From assembly GCA_030267565.1 (NCBI GenBank), contig BRXU01000001.1:992001-1056000 (forward strand): a stretch of 64,000 nucleotides of DNA. The letters run 5' to 3'. The first letter of the stretch is position 1. Each line of letters starts with the position of its first letter. A program made the position numbers and the translations under genes. Below, in pieces: positions 21,080 through 30,800 of the stretch. The DNA comes from Pleodorina starrii (taxonomy: Eukaryota > Chlorophyta > Chlorophyceae > Chlamydomonadales > Volvocaceae). The notes below the pieces were generated by a model. That model was given only the letters and a program-made list of their open reading frames with translations, was not told the origin of the DNA and made no database searches.

Positions 21080-22585
21080 TCACGGCGCCGCCGCCAGCTC
21101 ACACATCAGGCTGAGTGCCATGTCGGGGAAGCGCGCCGCAAGCTCGCTCAGCTTGTCAAACACCACCTCCTTCCGGTGCCGCACCAAATAGGCCTTGAGC
21201 TGCACGACCAGCTCCGTCATGTCATGCTGCGCCGCCCAAATCAGCTCCGAAACCACCGACCCGGGGGTCACTGCCGCCAGCAGCCGCGCCTGCAGCTTTG
21301 CGCTGCACTCCGCCGGCATCAGCAACCGCCAAGCCAGCTCCACCGCGGGGTGCAGCAGCTCGTCCGGCATGTGCAGCTCGTCCGTGTACATGTACACCAG
21401 CAGCCAGCTGAAGGCCTCCGGATCCGCGTCCGCCAGGGACACCTCCGCCTCTCCGCTGTCCGCAAAGCCGCCCGCCGGGTCCAGCAGCCGCCGGAAGTAC
21501 TCACTCCGCGCCGCCAGCACCGACCGATGCGCCAGGAAGGTGACTTTACGGCCACCCCCCATTCGGACGTTGATGGCGCTGTCGAGCTCGCCTGCTGGGG
21601 AGGCGGACTGCGCTGCCAGGACTTTGTGCAGCTCGACGAGCGCCTGACTGTGCTGCTGCTGCTGCTGCTGCTGTTGCCTGAATTGAGGGATGTAGGGCCC
21701 CAGTTGCAGGCCGCTGATAACGTTGACATAACCGAGTGCGCCATATCCCACCGCCAGGTCCCCCTGCGGCAGGACGCTGAGGCAGTGCGGGGTACCAAAC
21801 TGCAGCTGCACGTCTGCCACTGTGTTGACAATGTTGTTGGCGCCCACGAGGCGGAGCTTGGTGTCGTCCAGGACGAGTAGTCGGCGATCGGCACAGGCCA
21901 TGATGGCGGTAATGCTGGTGAAGCGCGACTTGCGGTCATTGCCGTCCACAAAGCCCGTCGCCTGCCAGTCTCCCCCCACTAGGCGCAACGACCTGCTGCC
22001 GTACCAACGATCAGTGTCGTCCACGACGCACACCGCCCGGTGGGTGGCGGCCCACAGTACATCGGCAGCGGCGTCGTACGACAGGCCGGTCCAGGTGCCG
22101 CTGGGAGGGGCGGTGCCGGGCAGGGTGGTGACCTGTCGGCTGGCGACGTCCAGTTTGCGAATGCGGTCGGCGTCGGCAATGTACACGCTGCCCTTGCCGT
22201 CGGGCACGAGTGCCGCAATTTTGAGAAAGCGCGCGTCAATGCCGCAGCGGTCAGAGTTGTCGCTGCCGCTGCGAACCGTGAACTGGTTGCCGGCGACCAG
22301 GCTGACGGCGTTGCTGCGGTCGAGCTGCAGGATGGCGGCGTCGTTGGCGGCGAATAGGACACAACCGGAAGTGGGCTCGTAGGCTGGGCACCGGGCGTTA
22401 CTTAGGGATACTGACAGCAGCCGGTCCGACTTGGTGGCGTCGGCGTCGTCGAAGCGCCCCACGACAACCTGGATCCCATGGTCATGAAAGAGCAGCGTTT
22501 CTGGCTCGCCCCCCGCAGCTGAAGGCCTTGCCGCAATACCCGTGATGACTTCGTTGGTGGTAATCACGTGCGTCTGCGCAAACAT
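21080..22585 (-). CDS. Beta-propeller (NHL-like) plus BTB/POZ protein, copy 2
   Basis: Single-exon 501-residue paralogue of the neighbouring gene in the same orientation. The two align end to end with few gaps. Propeller motifs include GSVYIADADRIRKLDVASRQ and WTGLSYDAAADVLWAATH. The linker carries an expanded Gln run. The BTB region (FLAHRSVLAARSEYFRRLL, SWLLVYMYTDEL) is followed by the same helical end. The start MFAQTHV is at 22585. The main differences from copy 1 lie in the linker, the poly-Gly tract and the residues after YMYT. A likely CUL3 adaptor by domain content. Tandem duplication including flanks suggests a recent local event. Confidence 0.85.
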   Translation of the reverse strand: MFAQTHVITTNEVITGIAARPSAAGGEPETLLFHDHGIQVVVGRFDDADATKSDRLLSVSLSNARCPAYEPTSGCVLFAANDAAILQLDRSNAVSLVAGNQFTVRSGSDNSDRCGIDARFLKIAALVPDGKGSVYIADADRIRKLDVASRQVTTLPGTAPPSGTWTGLSYDAAADVLWAATHRAVCVVDDTDRWYGSRSLRLVGGDWQATGFVDGNDRKSRFTSITAIMACADRRLLVLDDTKLRLVGANNIVNTVADVQLQFGTPHCLSVLPQGDLAVGYGALGYVNVISGLQLGPYIPQFRQQQQQQQQHSQALVELHKVLAAQSASPAGELDSAINVRMGGGRKVTFLAHRSVLAARSEYFRRLLDPAGGFADSGEAEVSLADADPEAFSWLLVYMYTDELHMPDELLHPAVELAWRLLMPAECSAKLQARLLAAVTPGSVVSELIWAAQHDMTELVVQLKAYLVRHRKEVVFDKLSELAARFPDMALSLMCELAAAP

Positions 22586-23628
22586 GGTCGAGAATAGATT
22601 GCAGAACGGTATGGTGTTGCAGAAATATCCCGTTGCATCAATTCCACCAGGACGGCGCTCCAAATGTGTAGCAATTTACTTGCGCTCAAGGGTACGACCC
22701 GCCGAGTGAGCGAGCCGCTCGATTCCAGTGACGGACAATCCGGGCATGCATCAGCAGTCTATCTGGACGGCGCGCGCGCACACTTTGCGCAACTACTTCC
22801 AACACGTCGCCCAGGTCTTATGGACCGCGCACCAGGTGCCTTCAGGAGCAGCCAGTCGTCAAAGTCGTCCGTTGAAGCACACGCCGTGGAACCTTTCAAC
22901 GGCCGCCAGGGTTCCAAAGCCCCGCCTTGGACTGACGTTGGACACGGCTGAATGCTCCGACCAAACTCAAACAACAAGCTCCTACTCGATCGGGGGTCGC
23001 CACAAACATACAATGCAAGCCACTCGCTCGCCTCATCGACCCTCTGGGATGGCCAGTTCCCACGACGCAACGTTGCATACTCCTGCGGATTGCACTGCAC
23101 TCGAGTAATTCGTTACCTCGTTAAGCCAGATTTACAAGTTTTTATGGGTAGCGGAAGTTGTATGGGGAACCGAGTGCCATGTCGGTTGCTAGTCGTACAG
23201 GCTAGACGCATTGTTCAACCCTACCCCAGGGGCACCCGGACGAGGATAGGCAAACCAGACACAGGCCATCAAAAGGCACATGAAGGGCGTGCGGCGCCAT
23301 GGCGGGCGTCAGGGGACCCGGGAGGGGAGGCAACACGACAAGAGAGACTGGCCAGGAAACAATAGTGCACAGGGACCGAATCTTATCAGCCATCCGCCGG
23401 GACGATGTCTAATGGAGCAGACGACGCAATTTGGGCCCAGAAGTAGTCAGCCACAACGGCAGCGCCAACACGGACCAGCTGGACATGGCTAAGCGGCGCG
23501 GAGGGAGGTCCGCCCCGATACATACGCCGACGGCCCCTCTATCTCCCAACACCACCAATGCGGCCAAAGCCACGACTTCCCTCCCCCCCACACCCACACC
23601 GGGATGGACCCCCCTGGTGTGGGGCCTG

Positions 23629-23753
23629 GATCGAGGCCGCGCGAGGTCACATCAACGCCTCTCTGCCTATAACCAATTCCAAAAGGTGCATCGTTTCTCA
23701 TCATGGTTTTGACATGACGGCGTGAAAAGAATCGAACACCCAGCTTGGGTGAC
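23629..23753 (-). repeat. Dispersed repeat, copy A (possible SINE)
   Basis: Aligns over its whole length with 24086-24209. Both share GAGGTCACATCAACGCCTCTC at one end and ACACCCAGCTTGGGTGAC at the other, with a diverged middle. On the minus strand copy A contains GTTCGATTC (23729-23737), a perfect match to a Pol III B box. A clear A box was not found, so SINE identity is only a suggestion. Confidence 0.65.
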
Positions 23754-24085
23754 TGGCGGGTGACCAAGCTGTGGGGCCACGTGGAAGGAATCAGTTTCAA
23801 AGACGTTTGACTGAGTCCGCCGCACTCGCTCCAACGCATCCAGAACTCCTATTCATTCCAACTTGTACCGTGTTGTTCATATATAAATGTTTACATGGCT
23901 GCGTTTCTCCTTTTTAACGCCAAACTATATTTGCATCTTGAACTACATTGTTCCCGCGACCACACCACAACTCTGGTAGCCGTTCCGATCATCTGGTCAC
24001 ATGTTAATATTATAAAAAATTAACAGAGGTTACGCGTATGGGTTTCATTGTGAAAACAGGGAGGGGCTCAAGTCATGGCTGTCGA

Positions 24086-24209
24086 GATCCGATGTCGAGG
24101 TCACATCAACGCCTCTCGGCTTACATTTCATTCCAACATGTGCAGCGTTACTGTTAATAAAATTCTGACATAATGGCTTGAAATGAATCGCACACCCAGC
24201 TTGGGTGAC
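24086..24209 (-). repeat. Dispersed repeat, copy B
   Basis: Diverged second copy of the 23629-23753 element in the same orientation. The B-box equivalent reads GTGCGATTC, with one mismatch. The CACCCA/TGGGTG arms at the end can form a short hairpin. Confidence 0.65.
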
Positions 24210-24348
24210 CATTCTGCCCTCACGGCCAATGCGACATGCCACCAGCACGTCGACGAATTTGCTTACAACTCTCTACGAAGTATTCCAGACGTTATTTTGT
24301 ACAGTTCACTAAGCCAATGCTCGGAGCGAAGAGTTGCACAATGCCGAG

Positions 24349-24537
24349 ATGGAGCGCGATGCTGTGGGGCGGATTGCTGAAGCCGCAGGCATTTCGGGGA
24401 TAAAGCTCTGGCTTTCCATCAGTACGACTGGCGACACTCTCACGTTTGACGCCCTCGTCGCTCGCTTTGGAATTGATGCAGCATTTGCGGTCTGTCGTAC
24501 TGTCGATCGATGCGGCATGCGCCCGGCATGCATGTAA
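24349..24537 (+). CDS. Possible small protein, 62 residues, unknown
   Basis: ATG to TAA. The reading contains MERDAVGRIAEAAGISGIK and TFDALVARFGIDAAFAV, which looks like a small helical protein and is less biased than nearby frames. It lies 265 bases upstream of the repeat-protein gene. It could be an independent small gene, an upstream exon, or chance. No family recognised. Confidence 0.25.
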   Translation: MERDAVGRIAEAAGISGIKLWLSISTTGDTLTFDALVARFGIDAAFAVCRTVDRCGMRPACM

Positions 24538-24818
24538 TTCGCGCGTCGCCCGCAGGCGTTGCTGACGATTCCGCTGGTGAGTGTGCGGCGGATACTCCGG
24601 AAATTTCTCAGACGTTTAAATTCAAGACACAAACACGCACGCATTCACCGGATTGAGGGGGCCCTGACTTGCAACGTTGGCCTCCGGCAACGCGCGCGCG
24701 ACTCCGTTCTTTGCTCTCTTTGATACACACCCAAAAAATCTGAAACATTTTCCAAGCCCTCTCCAGCAGCTCGGTGCTGCAGCGGCTATAATCGCCGCTG
24801 GGATGGCCGCGCCAGACG

Positions 24819-26265
24819 ATGAAGCCCCGCCTCATGACCCCGGACCTGCCGAATCTAACCTGGTGTTCTCTTTGGGTGCTGCCGAACCCTCATCGGCCGC
24901 TCTGCACGCCGGCCGTCGTGGCCGACCTCCGAAGCGTGGACGCAGCCGCGGCCGTGGCCGTGGCCGAAGCCATGGATGGAGAGCGAGACGTGGAAGCCAC
25001 CAACGCACCCCGCTCCCCACCGCAGCGGTCCCAAGGCCCTTGGGGCGAAAGCATGGAGGCCCATCCTGCTGACGCCGAGGATCCGGCGGCAACCAACACC
25101 CCTTCCCGCACACCAGATGTCCGGGGCCCTTCTCGCACGCACAGGGGTACCTACGTATCGCCCGACACCGACGATCGTGTGCGTGGACGACGTGCCGTAG
25201 CACGCTTTCGTCGCAATCAGGCGCCAGCTGAGCGGCAGCGGGAGCGGGAGGCCAACGCGGCCCGCCGACAGCAGCGACTTGCCGGCATGACGGAGGAGGA
25301 GCGGCAGCGGGAGCGGGAGGCCAACACGGCCCGCGAACGGCAGCGCCGCGCCGGCATGACGGAGGAGGAGCAGCAGCGGGAGCGGGAGGCCAACGCGGCG
25401 CGCGAACGGCAGCGCCGCGCCGGCATGACAGAGGAGGAGCGGCAGCGGGAGCGGGAGGCCCACGCGGCGCGTGAACGGCAGCGCCGCGCCGGCATGACAG
25501 AGGAGGAGCGGCAGCGGGAGCGGGAGGCCCACGCAGCGCGCGAACGGCAGCGCCGCGCCGGCATGACAGAGGAGGAGCAGCAGCGGGAGCGGGAGGCCCA
25601 CGCAGCGCGCGAACGGCAGCGCCGCGCCGGCATGACAGAGGAGGAGCAGCAGCGGGAGCGGGAGGCCCACGCAGCGCGCGAACGGCAGCGCCGCGCCGAC
25701 ATACGCCAGCAGCAACAGCAACGGGAGAAGCAAGAGCAGGAGCAGCAGCGGCCGCAACAGCGGCATCCCCATCAACAGCAGCAACGGCAGCAAGAGCAGC
25801 GGCAGCGGCGGCAGGAAGGCGACCAGCCTTCGGCTGAGCAGCAGCCATCGGAGCCGCACGGTGCTGTCTTGTCTGGGGCTCCCGCTGGCGAGCTTGAGCA
25901 TCCCGACGCTGGTGCTGGGCCAACTGGCCACCGTGTCAGGTATGTGGGTTGCTCCGACCAACGTCTTCTCCAGTGTCGACTGGAACGCTCTGTTTTCATG
26001 CGGTATAGGTAGGTATATCGAGCTCGTGACACCTACCGTGGGGTGTACACCGCTTTGTTACCATATGCATGTTTGCACTGTCACTGACAGTGACAGTGAC
26101 TCATTGTCATCATTGTTCCTGTACCTGTCTCCTCGCAGGCGTCGTTTGGCGGTCGTCAGAGAGGAGGTGGAAGGCGAGGACACGGGGCGACGTGCTGTCG
26201 AGGAGCAAGCCGAGAGTGATGGGGACGGTCGCTCTGATGGCGGGGGAGAAATCGTCGTGGCCTAA
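24819..26265 (+). CDS. Charged repeat protein (23-residue repeats), unknown function
   Basis: Two exons, 24819-25939 and 26139-26265, join in phase (GTATGT donor, CTCGCAG acceptor) to give 415 residues. Residues about 145-300 are six full and one partial copy of a 23-residue unit containing RERQRRAGMTEEERQRERE, likely a long charged helix or coiled coil. A Gln-rich stretch and an acidic tail follow (REEVEGEDTGRRAVEEQAES). Similar MT-EER-R repeats occur in proteins linked to Helitron-type transposons, but no helicase or Rep motif is present here. The start is uncertain. In another frame an ATG at 24803 opens a natural-looking N terminus with an AT-hook-like GRRGRPPKRGRSRGRGRG. Joining it to the repeat frame needs a one-base shift near 24950-24970. 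Confidence 0.6.
25251..25700 (+). repeat. 69-bp coding minisatellite
   Basis: Six tandem 69-base units and a partial seventh inside the repeat-protein gene. Each encodes a 23-residue unit, and the units differ at only a few positions (for example AN/AH, EERQ/EEQQ). Low divergence between the last four units suggests recent expansion. Confidence 0.95.
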
Positions 26266-27089
26266 CGTTACCAAGGTGGGAGGGGGGGGGGCGGGGCCTT
26301 GCGTATGCCCACTTGTGTGGGGCTACACCCGGGCACGGACGACGGAGTCGTATTTGGGTGTGTTGATGTGTTGGGGCTGAGGAAAGGATGTCTGATTGTG
26401 TGGGATGGAAGCCCTGCTGTTTACTAGGTTATGTATCTCAATAGCACCAGTTTCCCTTCAATAACAGCATAATCTCTGTCGCTTCACGTGTACGCGGACT
26501 CGTCTGTGTTGCGGCGGATGAGGTAGGGCTGCGAAATGGACAGTGAGGCCGACGAGGGCGAGGAGGACGAGGACGATACCAGCGTCGCGGCCGATTAAGA
26601 TAAGGACAAGGATTGTGAGGAGTCCGGGGGAACGGTTGGGGGTGTCCATAGGTCTGGCTATCTTCCGGGGCATGGTTGGGGGGTTACCCCAAAACCAGGG
26701 AGGGGGAGGAAACCCCAGATGACTAGGTGCGTGCTGTGGGAGGAGCTGTGGCTGGGTGGCTGGCTGGGTGGGGATGGTGGGTGCTGGGTGGGGTGGGGTG
26801 GGTGGGGGAGCACATACACCTTACCCGTGCTGCCGTCGTGCGCGGTGTTGGACGCGGACGTTTGAACATTGATTGCCACACGGCGGGGCGCGTCGGCTGA
26901 CTAGCAACATGTTACATGTGTTTGCCCGCTCTGATTTGTTTGTGACTGGGCTGTTAACCGTTGTGATGAGTCATGCCCTCTCATGGCGGTGTTCGCTACA
27001 GAGGTTAGATACACGGGTTTGTGCTTTGGCCGTGAACGTGTCGGGCGGTCGGATTTTTGTTATGCAACGGTGTTCCGATTTAGGCCCAT

Positions 27090-27094
27090 TGTAA
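27090..27094 (+). terminator. Candidate poly(A) signal TGTAA of the repeat-protein gene
   Basis: 825 bases after the stop codon at 26265. Confidence 0.4.
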
Positions 27095-27227
27095 AATAGT
27101 TTTACCAGTACGATCTTACTAATATTTTGGCGTGTGCGTGCAGTGTCTGCGACAGGGCGCCGCGTTGGGCCAGCTGCTGTGCAATACGGCCCTATCGTAC
27201 GGGCTGGACACCCTGCCGTAGCGTACC

Positions 27228-27232
27228 TTACA
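27228..27232 (-). terminator. Candidate poly(A) signal TGTAA of the oxygenase gene
   Basis: TTACA on the plus strand, 573 bases after the minus-strand stop at 27805. Confidence 0.4.
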
Positions 27233-27804
27233 TGTGCGTGTCACACACACGTGTCAGGGGAGGCGAGCGCCGACCGTCGTCGCGGCCCCTTCCCGCTCCC
27301 CTCCCCTCCCTCACGTGTCGCCCTACACACGGCTGAGAGTGTGGGTGTGGGTGTGGGAAGAGGTCTACGTAGGGCCAAGCTCCCCACTCGCCCTCCCGGC
27401 CACGGGCCGCCAACACAAACGAGGATGCGCGCGTGCCTGCGGGGCACGTAGTCACCCTAATATATGTACATTCATATAACGAGGGCTGCGATGTGTGGCA
27501 AGGGGGGCCTGGCGATGCGGGGCTGGTCAACTCTGCCGTTTCAAATGCCTCAAACCTCCCTTCCGCCCCCTGCCCACGCATTCCACTCTCTTCACCTCCC
27601 CCCAATACCGCCACCGCCACCCAGGTCCAGACAACACGCCGTTAACCACCACCACCACCACCACATCTCCCACCAAACACACGCATGCAACACACGCCCG
27701 CGCGCGCCCTTCCCCTCCCCTCCCCCCCCCAATGTTTGCCCGCTCGCCAACGTCGCCCCTCGCTTCCTTCGCTGCACTCCCACCCCTGGACAGTCGCGAG
27801 GCCC

Positions 27805-30800
27805 TCAGAACCCCTGAAAACACGCGTCGTACTGTACGGCTCCCGGCTGCGCCGCGCTGCCGTCCAGTCGCTCCCACACCCGGTCAATGGCGGTGGGGGT
27901 CGCGTCCCGTGGGTCGGTGGTTCCCCAGCCATCCGGGCCGTCGGGATGGGGCGGCAGGTCGTCCATCCAGGTGTATCGGCAGCCGGATCCAGATCCGGAT
28001 CCAGGGACGGGAAAGGGCTGCGAGGGGCCGGGCAGGTCATCGCCGCGGGGCCTTATGGAGAGGACGGAGGGAGGGAGGGAGGGAGAAAGGGAGGGAGGGA
28101 GGGGGCGAGGGAGGGGAGGGGCGAAGGACGGGACGGGAGGAGCGCGCCGCAGTGGGTTAAGAGTTTGGCAGTTGTTTGAGGGGGGCACCGACATGGCGAG
28201 ATGGGTGCAAGAGGGGGTGAAAGAGAACCCCGGGATGGTGAGGTGGGGGCAGGCCGAGGCCGGGCGCGCAGAACCCATATGTGGGGCAACGGGAGTACCC
28301 AGGAGGACCCAGACCCAACTACCCGACCTCAATTGGGCTGTGTCCTCCGTGGGAGCATGTCAGGGGTGGGCGGTAGAGGCGCGAGCGCGTGTGGGTGTAC
28401 AAAGCGGCGGTGGTGCCCTCGGTCACCCTCCACCAGCCCATCCCTGCCCTCTTCCAATCCCCACCTCTCCGCCCCTCCGCCCCCCCCACCTGCACTGGAT
28501 GTCCCGCCAAAAGGCGATCATGAGCGTGATGCGGTACTCTCCGGGCCGGGGGCTGGGGCCGCGACCCGGGATGACGCCTGGGGGGGGGAGAGGGGAGGTG
28601 GGGGGGTTCCGGTGACCATTGGACTGTGATGGATGCTACCGCTCTATGTACTCTCTATCTCTCCCTCTCCTTCCCCTCTCCCTCTAACCAGCCCCCACCG
28701 ACCCATCCTCCCCCAGCCGCCATCGGCTCATACGCCCCGCCCCACCCACCCAGCCACCCCCCCGTCCCGCATTGCCCTCCTCCCCTAACCCTCTCCCTCT
28801 CCCACCCCCTCCACAACCGCCCATCCCTCGCCCAAACCCCACTAAAACCCTGTAACCCCCAAAACCCTCCAAGCCCCGTAGCGCCTCGTACCGTGCAGTA
28901 CAGTGCTGTCAAACATGCCCACCCGGTTGTCCCGCGGATACACCAACCAGCCGTGAGGGGCCAGAGGGCCGCCCAACAGCTGGGGAGGAGATGGGGGGGA
29001 GGGGGGAAGGGGGGGAGGAATTTGAGGAGTGAATTTGCTGATGGGGATCGTCAGAGCAGTGCACCTCACACCAGGCGCCGGAAGGAAGCGCCCCTCCCCC
29101 GGGTCCCCCCCCACCCACCCGCATCCCACCTACACCTACAGAACCGCAAACCTGTTGTGCACTTTCTCTTACAGCTCGTAGAAGCCCTCATAGATAGCAC
29201 CCTACCCACCCACCCACCCGCGCGCACACCAGAACCCGCTCCGGCTCCCGCCCTTCTCTCCCACCCCCGGCCCTCCCGCACACGCACCGCCCGGCGCGTC
29301 TTCTCCCGTTCAGCACCCACCCACCTGCGGGGTCACCAGCGTTGGGCCGCCCACACCCCCTGGCCCGGAAGAGTGTGTGCGTGTGTATAAGGGGGGATGG
29401 AGAAAGGGGGGAAAGGGGAGAAAGGGGGAAAGGGGGGAAGGATGGTAAACAGACGAGGGTCGGGGATAAGGAATGAGGAATGGGGCAACGGTCGGTGTCG
29501 TCCGGCGAGTCCAGCCATCCATTCCATTCCTCCCCTCCTGCAGCCCCCCCAACCCAACCCACGCCACACACCTCTCTCCTCCTCCATTCCCCCGCCCGCT
29601 GTGCCCCCGGGTCCGGCCCCATGATCCGCCAAAACACCACACGTGCCGAATCCCCCAACCCTGGGAAGCAAGCATCGCCGCGGCCCCGAAACCGCCCGTG
29701 CCCGCGCTCCGAAACCGAAACCGAAACCAACGCCTGCCACCCATACGACGTCACGCGGTCACGGCCGCGTCCCCCCTCCAGCCGCTCAAACCCCTCCCTA
29801 CCCTCGTGTGACGCCCTCCCACCCACCTCACCCAAACCCTGCCACCCACACCCCCTCCCCTCCGAACCACAACCCTTCCCCTCTCACCCACACCCCTTCC
29901 CCCGTCCCACCCCTCCAACCACACCCTCCCCAACCCCTCCCACCCGCACCACCACCCACCCATCCCATCATTTTCACAACCCCATCCCCACCCCCACCCC
30001 TGCCCCACCCCCACCCACCCGTCAGGTATATGACCGCTGACACGATCGGGTTCCGCACTCCCCCCACCCCCTCGTCGTCCGAATCGAAATGCAGCTGGTG
30101 GCCGGAGGGGTGGCGGCGGCAGTGAGCCCACCACTCGGCGAATCGCGCCTCGGCGGCGGCTGGGAAGCGGGCTGACACCAGGCGGTGCAGCAGGGTGGCG
30201 GCCTGGTGGATGGCGCTGAGGGCGGGGGAGGCCTGGGGGGTGGGGGGTGGGGGTGGGGGTGGGGGTGGGGAGGGGTTAGGGTAAGAAAGGAGATTCGGCA
30301 GGGGAGGGGACGGAGAGTGATAGGGAGCGTACCCATGACCGAAAGGGGGTGCGGGGAGGTGGAGGGGGGGGGTGCGGGGTGTCAAGGAGAAGGACCCGTG
30401 CGAGGTGTAGCCGCAGCGAGGGGAATGCGGGGTGTGCGGGGAACGCGCCGATAGGGAGGGGAATGGGAGGGACGCGGGCGCCAGGGAGTGATTCTCCCAG
30501 TCCGTGAGAGGCACTCAAACGGTGAGTGACGGAGCCTCTCATGTGGATTGGCCAGCGAGCAGTGCCGCAGCGGACCAAGGCGGTGGGGGCTTAGGCCACC
30601 TCCGCTGCAGCGCTGTAGCTTTGCCCGTCCCCCTTTCCACCCCCCTTCCCCCCTCCCCCCCTCCCGCTTTACGTTGCTACGCTGTGCTCTGCTTCCTCTG
30701 CCGGCAGACTCCCCTCCCTGGAGCCAACCCTCCCCGGGGGGCCACACCTATTCAGCCACTTGCGCCGCCTCCACCCCACTCCCCCCCACCCCGCCTCGCC

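Larger units (their letters stand above)
22586..24802. other. 2.2 kb intergenic region with a duplicated element
   Basis: No convincing gene. It contains the pair of 125-base repeats listed separately, AT-richer DNA at 23860-24060, and a 62-codon reading frame at 24349-24537. The region just right of 22585 is the 5' flank shared with the other BTB copy. Confidence 0.5.
26266..27804. other. Convergent 3' region between two genes
   Basis: No gene seen. TGTAA motifs occur on the plus strand at 27090 and on the minus strand at 27228, so transcripts from the left and right genes could end without overlapping. The right part is rich in pyrimidines. Confidence 0.55.

Noticed and set aside
24832..25961. 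363-368 codon minus-strand frames opposite the repeat-protein gene
   Set aside because: Repetitive mirrors of the 69-base minisatellite. The plus strand has an in-phase intron and charged repeats that make sense.
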